The position numbers and the translations under genes are program-made. Under the pieces are notes generated by a model. That model did no database searches and was not told where the DNA came from. It saw nothing but the letters and a program-made list of their open reading frames with translations. Of a stretch of 64,000 bases of DNA, positions 54,794 to 64,000 are shown in pieces (position 1 is the first letter of the stretch; each line of letters starts with the position of its first letter). This DNA comes from Lucinisca nassula (taxonomy: Eukaryota; Mollusca; Bivalvia; Lucinida; Lucinidae), in assembly GCA_963580285.1 (NCBI GenBank), contig OY757017.1, positions 12,784,538-12,848,537 on the forward strand. Reading direction: 5' to 3'.

Positions 54794-55150
54794 TGCCCAA
54801 CCCGGTGAGGATACAACCCGCGACCTCCTGGTGATCAGTCAGACACCTATCCCACTGTCACCGCATCCGAGTATTCCCAACGTGAGAATTCTATAAATAA
54901 AACTTGTGTGCGTGCCAGTAAAACAAGATGTTATTTTTGGTCATCATATGGTATTACAAAATGCATTGAAAGTATTAATTTCTTACTTTCTATCATAATT
55001 ATGGTATTTCAAACTACATTAAAACTTATTAATTCCTTACTTTCTTTCTCTTAACATGTTAAGCAGCTTAATAAGTTATTGCAGCAAAACGCCCCCGTTT
55101 TTCTTATATTACGGCATATATGCCTATAACAGGCTGACGTCCCCGAAAAG
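54794..55150. other. intergenic, nothing recognised
   Basis: About 54798-54860 resembles the head of a tRNA-derived SINE (CGACCTCCTGGTGATCAGTC), too short to assign. Confidence 0.35.
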
Positions 55151-55154
55151 GTAT

Positions 55155-55232
55155 AATTTGCAAACAGTGTGGATCCAGAACAGATGCCGCCGAATGCGGC
55201 GTCTGATCTGGGTCTTCACTGTTTGCGTGACG
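55155..55232. repeat. FB2 hairpin
   Basis: TTTGCAAACAGTGTGGATCC...GATGCCGCCGAATGCGGCGTC...CACTGTTTGC. Confidence 0.85.
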
Positions 55233-55374
55233 TAGAAGATTTTCTTTTTTTTTTGTAAAACTTACAATGAATGAAAAGTCTATGTGTCATACATGGCTGA
55301 GCTTTAAATCTATATAACTCATAATGCAGGCATTGTCACTAATGTTGAAAATTTACTGAGATGCTATGTGTGTA

Positions 55375-55375
<1 letters not shown>

Positions 55376-55458
<83 letters not shown>
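55376..55458. repeat. (GA)n microsatellite
   Basis: About 40 GA units ending a few bases beyond the stop codon of the exon at 55459, so it falls in its 3' UTR. Confidence 0.97.
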
Positions 55459-55460
<2 letters not shown>

Positions 55461-56063
55461 ACTTGTTTATCAAATCCTCAAAACTTTCGGAATGTAGTTC
55501 TTTTCCAAGCACTCCCAGCCTCCTGTCCGTTTCCAAATTCTTTATATCACTTAAGACTTCGGTGAGCCGACCAGACACCACACTTCCTGAGAACTGAACA
55601 TTGTCACCTGTAATAAGTTTCTTTACAATCCCAGAGAAATTGTCTTTAAGTTTGTCTTTCTGTTTCTCCTTTTTCTCTCTCCAGATTTTTAAAACTTTAT
55701 CTTTAACAGCAAAAATCTTTTCAAACAATAGTTTCCTATACCTAGACTGAGCATCATAATCGTCAAATAACGCCATTTGTTTTTGTTGCTTAGCTGTCTT
55801 TGTTTTCTTCTTCGATTTTGGGTTTACTTTGTTCTTTGCATTTTCAATCTCTTGTAGCTTTTCTTTGTCCTCCTTCTCTTTCTGTAGATCATCTTTAAAC
55901 GCAGCCAGGACATTACCGTATTCCTCTAATGAAACTTCGTGGTAGAAATGCAACCACTTTTTGAGCTCGGATAGTTGGTGGCTCGGGTTCATCATCAAGA
56001 ATCTGGTCAGTGAGGGGTTCGGATCAGTGGAAGTACTGGGTGTTGCTTCAGCAGGTTTTGGAA
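55459..56063 (-). CDS. terminal exon of an HMG-box gene (Lys-rich C-terminal region)
   Basis: Acceptor ATATTTTTCAG ends at 56064; the exon starts TTCCAAAACC and stops at TAA 55459-55461. It needs one base from the previous exon: the G left by the donor at 61634 gives GTT, Val, in frame. About 200 residues: a Pro/Ser/Thr-rich start, a SELKKWLHFYHEVSLEEYG segment, then a long charged helix with NPKSKKKTKTAKQQK, a likely nuclear-localisation-type basic run. The end is FEDLINK. No second DNA-binding domain seen. Upstream codons in the same frame (to 56148) look intronic. Confidence 0.72.
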
Positions 56064-56439
56064 CTGAAAAATATAATTCAGATAACAAATGAGAACGGGG
56101 CCTTTGACATTCTCCGAACTTGTTCATCAAATACACGTACACAGCCAACTATAGCAAAACTTCGATAACTCAAACACGGATTGGACATTTCCCTTGGCCT
56201 ATTCACACTAATTCTGGAGTCCCCAAAGAATTCTTCACATGGCTCGGAATCATACAAAACGTCTACAAATTGAACTAAATAGTGTTGATGGGGACGTAAA
56301 TCTCAGCACAATTGACTGACAAACAGTGTAGATCTCATCACAAAAACACGCCTATATAATTTTGACCCCCATGAACCCCACTTTTATATAGTAAAACTGG
56401 GGTTTCCGGGGGTATACCTTGTTTTTCTTATTTCCGCTC

Positions 56440-56530
56440 TAAAATATAGATTGTGGGTACTCGTTAGAACCGCCTCGATGAGGCGGTTCTAACTAGTGCC
56501 CACAATCTATATTTTGGGCAGAAATAAGAA
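56440..56530. repeat. FB1 hairpin, best-preserved long stem
   Basis: AAAATATAGATTGTGGG...CGCCTC-GAT-GAGGCG...CCCACAATCTATATTTT; arms of about 37 bp with two mismatches. The outer CTTATTTC/GAAATAAG also pairs. Confidence 0.92.
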
Positions 56531-56743
56531 AAATGCCACAATTTTTCGTCATAAAATTTTCTTTTTTTCGGCGATAAAGGTGGCAATGTATTTGTATAGG
56601 CGTGTTTGCATAATGAAACGGCAAAGGGGCCTTTGACATTCTTCGAAGTTAAAATTATTCTTCAAATGCACGTGCACAGCAAACTATGGTAAAACTTCGG
56701 TAACTCGAACAAGGATATGTCGTTTCCCTCAATGGCTAATAGG

Positions 56744-57108
56744 TAGGGCTGGCTAATCGGAGCTGAAAAGATAATCGATTATCAGTCCTGTCATTGCGAT
56801 AGACAATCGACTAGTAATCGCTAAGGTTTTTGTCATAATTTTACCTGTCTGGCTTCCTGTCTGAGCATGACTCTTACCAGATATTGCACTTTACCATATG
56901 TATATTCGAACAGACAGGCCTGAGCAAACAGTGTAGACCCAGATGAGACGCCGCATAATGCGGCGTCTCATCAGGGTCTGCACTGTTTGCCACTCATCCA
57001 GCTATTTTAGACATAACGTTGGGTAGTAAATTGTACCTATCGATTAAAAGCAAATCAGAAACGATAATCATTTTTGTGGAATTTATACGATTAGTCGTGT
57101 CAGCCTTA
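56744..57108. mobile_element. hAT-like MITE with FB2 hairpin
   Basis: TAGGGCTGGCTAATCGG...CAGCCTTA; 8-bp flanks CTAATAGG (56736-56743) and CTAATACG (57109-57116). Same design as 30557. Confidence 0.78.
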
Positions 57109-57257
57109 CTAATACGCACTCGTTCTTGAGTCCCTAAAGAATTCTTCACATGGCTCGGTCTCATACAAAACGTCTACAAATTAACCTAAATAGTGTTGAC
57201 GGGCGCAACTGAATGACAAACAATATGGATCCTAATTAGAAACCATCTGATCTGGAT

Positions 57258-57563
57258 ATGGCCCCCGCCCATAGGAGCTTGAAGAAATATATGAGCTGCA
57301 TGATGCTTCCATGCAGAGCTGAATCCGGCCCGCACACTGGTACTGGTAAACCGCTTAGAGGATCTAAGCCTGTCCAGGAACCGCGGTGCGAGGCGGACCG
57401 TCCATGCTAATAAACCCTATTGGTTTCATTGGGCGACAGGGCTTGAGAAGTCATTTCATCACAATGTCGGGTAAAAGTCCCACAAAATTGGAAGCAACGT
57501 CTCCAAAATGACCTTTACAGAGTTGACGGTGACGTTAAACCTCAAATCAAACAAACAAACAAA
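57258..57563 (+). mobile_element. SINE-B with 13-bp target duplication
   Basis: Flanks ATCTGATCTGGAT (57245-57257, 57564-57576). (AAAC)n tail. Confidence 0.94.
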
Positions 57564-57894
57564 ATCTGATCTGGATCGATACGGTTTGCAAAGGTAGGAA
57601 ATGTTCAGCAGAAAAAAAAACAGAATCATTTCCTCTAAGAAAAAAACCCTTTTTCAATTACTAGAAAAGCAAACGGGAAGTCACAAGATTTCTCCCATGT
57701 AAAACAGTGCGGAAACTGTCAGAGGAATCCATATCCCCGGATAAATAACTTGTCATTAACGCGTTTAACGCGACGTTGCCAAAGGGCGAAATGCGAAATA
57801 TCAATTCACGATGGCGAAGCCGGAGTGTATTAATATTCGTATCAGACCGACAACAACATGAAAACGCGATAAGGAACTAACTTCAATCAATTCT

Positions 57895-58232
57895 AATATT
57901 TAGACTGTCTAAAATAAAGACTAATTCTGGCTTTTAAATCATATTTAAAGGCTTTAGTTTTGCTTTCTCGTGTTTTCTAGGCCCGGTATCCTCCAGGAGT
58001 GAGTGAATGTTTGAGTTTTACGTCTCACCATAGCTAAGGTCATACGGAGACGGGACATCGGTTTAAAGACTCATCCAAAAGTCTGGAGAAGCCCGGAATC
58101 GATCCTGCGACCCCTGGTTTACGAGGCGTGTAGCATAACCACTACGCCACGGAGGCTTCTGGTATCCTCCAGGAAGGGATAACCTTAGAGATTGTTCAGA
58201 GGTGGTCTTAACATAGGAATTTTATTGTATTT
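57895..58232. mobile_element. Tigger-like MITE, degenerate left end
   Basis: AATAAAGACTAATTCTGGC and, after the inserted SINE, GGTGGTCTTAACATAGGAAT. Confidence 0.65.
57999..58160 (-). mobile_element. SINE-G with 14-bp target duplication
   Basis: Flanks GGTATCCTCCAGGA (57985-57998, 58161-58174). The minus-strand head GCCTCCGTGGCGTAGTGGTT is tRNA-like; box B GGATCGATTCC. It sits inside the MITE. Confidence 0.9.
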
Positions 58233-58565
58233 CAATTCTCACATTACACAGAAAAGACATTTCGTTTTAAGGAAGTTTTCAGGAGGTCTCCACAAACACG
58301 GACGTTTACTAAGGAAGTAAATTAAGTTCCAGCGTTAGCAAACGCGCGCTTGTGCACGCACTACGATAGTAGTTACGTTCGTGCGTTACATGACATTTTC
58401 ACACGATGGAGCTTGCGTCAGGTGAGGATATTATTTATTAAATGACGTCACTGTTAGTTCGTGCATTACATCATGTCATAAAAATGATATAACCACACGT
58501 CGTGGTGGTGAAAAAATCCACTCAGCGGCGTTTCATTTCTAAAATTTCATACGAAAAGACCAATC
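58233..58565. other. intergenic, nothing recognised
   Basis: No supportable feature. Confidence 0.45.
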
Positions 58566-58569
58566 GTAA

Positions 58570-58860
58570 GTTTGTTAGATTTGAGGTTTAATGTCCCCGT
58601 CAACACTGTATAGGTCATTTTTGTGACCGTGCTTTCAATTTTGTGGGACTTTTATCCGACATTGAGATGAAATGACTTCTCAATCCCTGTCGCCCAATGA
58701 AACAAATAGGATTTATAAGCATGGACTCGCACCACTTTGCCTGGGCAAGCTTAGATCCTTTAAGCGGTTTACCGGTACTCTTGTGCCGTCGGTTTAAACT
58801 ATGCGTGGAAGCATCATGCAGCCCATCTATTTCTTTAAGCCCCGATGGGCGGGGGCGTTC
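58570..58860 (-). mobile_element. SINE-B copy, diverged
   Basis: TTTGAGGTTTAATGTCCCCG start and GCCCCGATGGGCGGGGGC end. No clear target duplication. Confidence 0.85.
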
Positions 58861-58914
58861 TATGCAAGGTACATTCCCGCTATTAAAACTAGATGCCTAT
58901 ACGTGGGCCAGAAT

Positions 58915-61190
58915 CGCTCACCTGGATCAGACTGATCATATATTATATTGTGCCTTGGTGGCCACTTTGTTTATCAGATCACATTGCTTTTAGCAATTCT
59001 GAATCTGCATGTTAACTTGATGCTTCTGATTGAGTTTCTGAACAGCTAACAAAAACAAAGTAGAACTCCGATGGCTCGAACACCGATGGCTCGTTTACCA
59101 TGGCTGAGTCGAACCCGTTTTTGAGTCCCCAGAGAATTCTACTGCATAAGAAGTAGCCTTGGGTAATTAAGGAGATTTTCAAATTTTAACTTGCAAATGA
59201 AAGCTGTGTGTACTCAATAGAATCGTCTCGATGAGGCGATTCTATTGACTACAAACATCATTATTTTTTTTATAGAACACACAAAAGATGTCCCAAAATT
59301 AACCCCATCATGCTTCTTGGCAGTGACCCTCAATGGCTCGAACTACCCTTGTCTCGAACAGATTTTCGTGGTCTCAAAGGTGTTCGGGCCATTGAAGTTT
59401 GACTGTATGGTGTATATGGCCGCTTGCAAAAAAGCCACAATACCAAATCTTATGGACTCAGCGAGTTGACATATACTGACTACTTCTGAGCTGCCCCTCC
59501 CTGTAAATACTATATAGGTGCTTTGAAGAATTTTAAGATGGCTGCAATCTGGGATATCAAAATGCAACAATTTTAGAAATTCTAAATCTCCATGTCACCC
59601 AAATACCTCCCACCAAGTTTCATCTCAATGCAACAGACCATTCGGTAGCTGGTGTGGTTTGAAGATTTTCAAGATGGCCAACATTGGCAGTCATCTGGAG
59701 TATCAGAACAGAAAGGAATTAAGAAGTCTGAATCTCAATGTCTACCCAATGCATTCCATCAAGTTTCGGCACAATTCAACTTGATGTAGTTTGAAGATTT
59801 TCACGCTGGCCAACATGGAAGGCTTATGGGAAGCCATCTTTAGATAACAGAACAGAATACTTTCAGCAGTTCTGAATCTCCATGTTGTCCCAATGCCTCC
59901 AATCAAGTTTCAGCTCCATCCGACCTTTGGTTCAGGAGGCGTGGTAGTTTGAAGAATTTCAAGATGGCCGCCATGGTGGCCATCTTGAATATCGGATGGG
60001 ACAATTTTAGCAATTCCGAATTCCATGTCGCACCAATGCCTCCGATCAATTTTCAGCCAGATCTGACCTCTGGTTCGGGAGGAGATTCTTTCGAAGAAAT
60101 ACAAGATGACCTTCTTGCGCAGCCATCTTCGATATCGGAACAGAACAGTTTTAGCAAATCTGAATCTCCATGTCCCTCCAATGCCTCCCATTAAGTTACG
60201 GCTGAATCCAACCCTTGGTTCGGGAAGAAATTTCATTTGAAGAATTTCAGGATGGCCATCAGAGATGCCATCTTGGATGTCGGAACAGAACTTTTTTAGC
60301 AAGTCTGAATCGCAATTTCTCCCCGATGCATTCCGTGAAGTTCCAACTTGGTCCAACCTCCGGTTCAGCAGGAGATGTCGTTCGAAACATTTCAAGATGG
60401 CCACCATGGCGGCCATCTAGGATATAGGAATGGAATGATTTTAAAAATTCTGAATCTGCAAGTCATCCCGATGCCTCCCATCAAGTTTCAGCTTGTTTGG
60501 AAGATGTCGTTTGAAGAAGATATCCATGATGGCATCCATGGTGGCCATTTTGGATATCAGAACGTAACAGTTTTAACAAATCTAAATATCCCTGTCAGCC
60601 CGATGCCTCCCATCAAGTTTCAGCTTTGGTTTGGGAGGAGATGTCATTTGAAGAATTTCAATATGACGGCCGTGGCGGCCATCTTGGATATCGGAACGGA
60701 ACCATTTTAGAAAATCTGAATCTCCATGCCACCCTGATGCCTCCCATCAAGTTTGAGCTCAATTCGTCCTTTGGTTCGGTGGTTCGGGAAGAGATGTTGT
60801 TTGAAGAATATCAAAATGACCACCATCGCGGCCATCGTGGATATCGGAACGAAACGATTGTAGCAAATATGAATCTCCATGCCACCCCAATGCCTCCCAT
60901 CAAGTTTAAGCTCAATTCGACCTTTGGTTCGCGAGGAGATGTCGTTGGAAGAATTTCAAGATAACCGCCATGGTGGCCATCTTGGAAACCGAACGGAACC
61001 ATTTTAGAAAATCTGAATCTCCATGTCACCAGGATGCCTCCCACAAGGTATCAACATAATCTGAATTCCGGTTCGGGAGGAGATATTGAAAATGTGAAAC
61101 GTTAACGAGGGACGGACTGACGGACCGCGGATAACTGGCCACGGTATAATCTTACCTGGAGTTTTGCTGCAGGCGAGCTAACAATCCAGA
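58915..61190 (+). mobile_element. second tandem-repeat element with GCTCACCTG...CAGGCGAGC ends
   Basis: Left end AATCGCTCACCTGGATCAG, right end TTTTGCTGCAGGCGAGCTAAC. Between lie about 11 units of around 145 bp, each with AAGATGGCC(GCCATGGTGGCC)ATCTTGGATATC, CTGAATCTCCATGT and GCCTCCCATCAAGTTTCAG. The ends match the element at 2955 but the internal repeat is unrelated. It also has a GACGGACTGACGGACC run before the right end. A pogo-like MITE is inserted at 59057. Confidence 0.65.
59057..59413. mobile_element. pogo-like MITE with FB1 hairpin
   Basis: TAGAACTCCGATGGCTCGAA...GGGCCATTGAAGTTTGACTGTA. Central hairpin at 59195-59262: CAATAGAATCGTCTC-GAT-GAGGCGATTCTATTG. Confidence 0.78.
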
Positions 61191-61297
61191 AATAGGATTA
61201 TCCATTCCTGAGTATTCTTTTCTTCATAATTACAAGACCTGACAGTACTTTTCTACAGGGATGCAGAGGGGGAAAGGCAAAAGTCGAAACATGTACA

Positions 61298-61560
61298 AAA
61301 CACGCCCCACCCATCGGGGCTTGAAGAAATAGGGCTGTATGGTGCTTCCGAGCAGAGTTGAAACTTGAGTACTGGTAAACCGCTTAGTTCTAAGCCTACC
61401 CAGGAAAAGTGGAGATGAAACCCTAGCGGTTACTTTTGGCGGTAGGGCTTGAGATGTCATTTTATCTCAATGTCTGGTAAAAGTCCCATATAATCGGAAG
61501 CAACCTCTCAAAAATGCCCTAAACAGTATGGACGGGGACGTAAATCCTCAACAACAAACA
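61298..61560 (+). mobile_element. SINE-B with 11-bp target duplication
   Basis: Flanks AAACATGTACA (61287-61297, 61561-61571). Older copy. Confidence 0.88.
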
Positions 61561-61633
61561 AAACATGTACACAGCAAATTCGAATGAAGGTAACAAATAA
61601 AACCCATAAAACGATCAATTCGTGTAGCATTAC

Positions 61634-61809
61634 CTTCTTCACGTTTTCTGGTAGAATGCCTATTTTCATCCTTTATCGCGTTTTTAGCTCTCTGGAAATA
61701 TCTTAGTTTCTCCTTGTCTGACAAAGTCTCCCATTTATGACGTAATATGTCGTCTATTTCACTATGCGAGGCGTCAGGCTTCGACAGAACTATGTGGCGT
61801 CGATTTTCA
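61634..61809 (-). CDS. HMG-box exon
   Basis: A 176-bp minus-strand exon. Acceptor TCGTTGCAG ends at 61810 (phase 2) and donor GAAG|GTAATG is at 61633 (phase 1). It reads ENRRHIVLSKPDAS...ILRHKWETLSDKEK...YFQRAKNAI, covering helix 1 end to helix 3 of an HMG box (conserved PDAS, W, LS, EK, Y, A positions). HMG boxes bind and bend DNA in the nucleus. The first part of the box must lie in an exon further right. The next exon is at 55459-56063, giving a 5.6-kb intron filled with SINEs, MITEs and a tandem-repeat element. Confidence 0.75.
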
Positions 61810-61851
61810 CTGCAACGATCGACCAAGAAAGAGGTGTTAAAATATAATAGA

Positions 61852-62094
61852 ATGAGCCAGCGCATGACCAAACCTACCATAAGACATGTGCGCCCATCGA
61901 AGACTCAGGTCAGCCTACGCATCCATATAGTCTCACCGGAGACTTCTCTTGCTGCATGGAAGAGCATTGGGCCCTTAGCTATCCTTAGGGCGCACAACGA
62001 AGACTCTGATCAGACTGCGCGGATGCGCAGTCTGATCTGAGTCTTCGTTGGGCGCACATGTCTTAATGTAGGTTTTGTCATTCGCTGGCTCATA
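61852..62094. mobile_element. FB3 foldback MITE, long inverted ends
   Basis: TGAGCCAGCGCATGAC...AAGACATGTGCGCCCA is mirrored by TGGGCGCACATGTCTT...GTCATTCGCTGGCTCA. The inner hairpin is GAAGACTCTGATCAGACTGC/GCAGTCTGATCTGAGTCTTC around GCGGAT. Confidence 0.88.
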
Positions 62095-62510
<416 letters not shown>

Positions 62511-62865
62511 TCTCATTTCGTACATGTCGCGCCGTGAAGAATTGGTACCAATTCCTCACAGCGCGTGAAGCATTACAGATTTCATACCAATATTTCTCGT
62601 GTGAGAGAAATACGCACGTAGTCAAATTTCATGTAGCAATCGTGCATTTTCCTTACATCGATAAAATATTCGCCAAAACTTCGGCATTATGCATTCGATG
62701 CCAATTCTTCACACACATACCATAATTTTATAAATAGTTGGCCATCCAAACCACGAAAAAATACTTTTGATGGCAAAATTGAGTAGAGTATGGCATCCAT
62801 GCTACTAGTGTTCTTTAGTGTGATGCAAAAGTGATAGGGGTGGATGCCACTTCTGAAAATGCCCC
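62511..62865. other. intergenic, nothing recognised
   Basis: A short foldback GAATTGGTACCAATTC at about 62539; otherwise no signal. Confidence 0.45.
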
Positions 62866-62869
62866 AGAG

Positions 62870-63420
62870 CCTCAGAATTAGGTCAAAGGTCAAATGAGTG
62901 CAAAAAATACAGTAAAATTTGTATATGCTGGTATTTGTACCCTCTCTCCACCTAAGCAGACCAAATAAAGTTAATTAAAACACCAGCCATGTACTTAAGA
63001 CATATTGTTTATGAATCATATGTGAGAAAAGAAGTTGTATCATAGATTTGGCCAGGGTCAAAGGTCATTTAAGTACAAATTTTCTTTAAATATGTATCAA
63101 TATTTATTGTACAAAGGGTTATCTAGTATGTCAGCTGAAAAAAGCCAAATGAGTTACCATTTCCTTATCTAGGAAGCATAAAACCCACACATTATACAAA
63201 CAGCATAATGGCCAACCTAATCGGCCTTAGGTCAAAGGTCGTTTAAGTACATATTTTGCAAAATATGTTTACTTTGCAAAATACGTTGTTTATTTACATT
63301 CCAAATTGTCTACTGAGTTCTTACTAAAAGTCACAATGATATATCAAGGATAAACTATATGATGAAGATATATCTAATAATAACACAAGTGGGTCATCAT
63401 CAAAGGTCACGTGCAACTAC
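62870..63420. repeat. tandem repeat (about 174 bp) carrying DR1-like sites
   Basis: AGGTCAAAGGTCA at 62880-62892, GGGTCAAAGGTCA at 63056-63068, AGGTCAAAGGTCG at 63229-63241, and a degenerate copy near 63395. Spacing is 176, 173 and about 168 bp. Each match is a DR1 (two nuclear-receptor half sites, one base apart). Flanking unit sequence is weakly conserved (TTTAAGTACA). Confidence 0.7.
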
Positions 63421-63765
63421 TGTACAACACTTATATTTGGCGGTCTTTTTTTTTGACGCTATTTGCAGTCAAGGAAAAGAAACGCCAAAATAAAAATCCG
63501 CCAATAAAGCTCAAAGTGTGCAAGAGAAGAAACTTTATTCTACACATCACAACAATAATGTGTCAATAGGTCATAAGCATCATCGGTGACAAAAGAAAAA
63601 AGTGTATTTACTTCTTTAGAAGTCGAAATAAAGAAAGACAATGTTCTCGTCATAAGACAGCTCAAAACGGCTGAATAAAAACAAACACACCTTGAGAGTT
63701 ATTGTCAATATTGTGGGAATAACTTCAAATCTCTACTTTTAGATATTTGGGTGGTCTATTGAATA
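63421..63765. other. intergenic, nothing recognised
   Basis: No supportable feature. Confidence 0.45.
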
Positions 63766-63767
63766 TT

Positions 63768-64000
63768 AACAATACCTATTTCGATGGTTTGATCAGTCAG
63801 ATTTACCTCCAGAACTTCAGTTAAATAAAGCAAATTCTTCTGATACCGAGGCCCCGTTTTTAGATTCACATCCGTCTATTGTAGATTGGTTTGTTTCCAG
63901 GAAAATTTATGATAAACGCGATTTTTTTTCTTTGTTGGATGGTGATATTCCTCGTGCGGCATCCTATGACTTTTATATTTCACAATTAATTCGATTTGTC
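63768..64000 (+). pseudogene. reverse-transcriptase-associated fragment at the window edge
   Basis: The plus frame reads FRWFDQSDLPPELQLNKANS, then SSDTEAPFLD, then KIYDKRDFFS and YDFYISQLIRF to the edge, with a TAA just upstream at about 63757. I know this segment as the C-terminal part of a reverse-transcriptase protein common in invertebrate genomes. The element class is uncertain. Compared with relatives I remember, several residues appear lost around KRD, so it is probably a decayed copy. Confidence 0.55.

Noticed and set aside
59910..60964. Frames of 112-168 codons across the AAGATGGCC repeat
   Set aside because: Repeat by-products on both strands.

Overview
The window is an AT-rich, intron-containing animal genome segment dominated by mobile DNA. 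The best guess is a marine mollusc, probably a bivalve. That rests on the style of the repeats: tRNA-derived SINEs, short elements with GACGGACGGAC-type tails, elements ending in GGTGAGCTAAC, and a SINE family ending in GACGTTAAACCTCAAATC. It is inference, not a database match. Probable host coding sequence is sparse and lies on the minus strand: (i) an HMG-box gene with exons at 61634-61809 and 55459-56063 whose splice phases agree; (ii) a 1.17-kb terminal exon at 43079-44248 encoding four copies of a roughly 52-residue repeat; (iii) a frameshifted SGNH-hydrolase-like exon at 18618-19019.

Layout. 1-2600: 5' end of a BEL/Pao LTR retrotransposon (minus strand), open through gag, zinc knuckles and protease to the window edge. 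2955-6305: a 3.3-kb element made of about 14 units of roughly 167 bp, carrying three SINE-derived sequences. 6.3-22 kb: SINEs, MITEs, foldbacks, minisatellites, and a tiny LTR element whose LTR is largely a tRNA-like sequence (7347-7634). 21.3-24.2 kb: a Mutator-like foldback element with a perfect 9-bp target duplication inside an older hairpin element, then a decayed Jockey/CR1-like LINE. 24.7-32 kb: a GC-rich TIR element, foldbacks, a Tigger-like MITE, arrays of the palindrome TGGATATCCA inside TIR elements, and a hAT-like MITE.

33.0-35.7 kb: a compact minus-strand gene block resembling a decayed endogenous DNA-virus or Polinton-like element. It holds a packaging-type ATPase with an N-terminal zinc finger, an adenain-like protease with two stop codons, and three small unknown ORFs. 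36-43 kb: more SINEs and MITEs and a recent 1,139-bp tandem duplication. 45.36-47.14 kb: two copies of an 0.88-kb element in inverted orientation, separated by a single TTAA. 48.5-54 kb: large nested palindromes. 58.9-61.2 kb: a second tandem-repeat element with the same CTCACCTG...CAGG(T/C)GAG end design as the first. 62.9-63.4 kb: a tandem repeat carrying nuclear-receptor DR1-like motifs. The window ends in a reverse-transcriptase-associated fragment.

Recurring theme: several apparently unrelated MITE families carry the same long central hairpin (core GTTAGAACCGCCTC...GAGGCGGTTCTAAC). Copies differ in sequence yet keep their arms complementary. Together with the tRNA-bearing LTR, the TTAA-linked palindrome and the virus-like block, this is what most merits follow-up.
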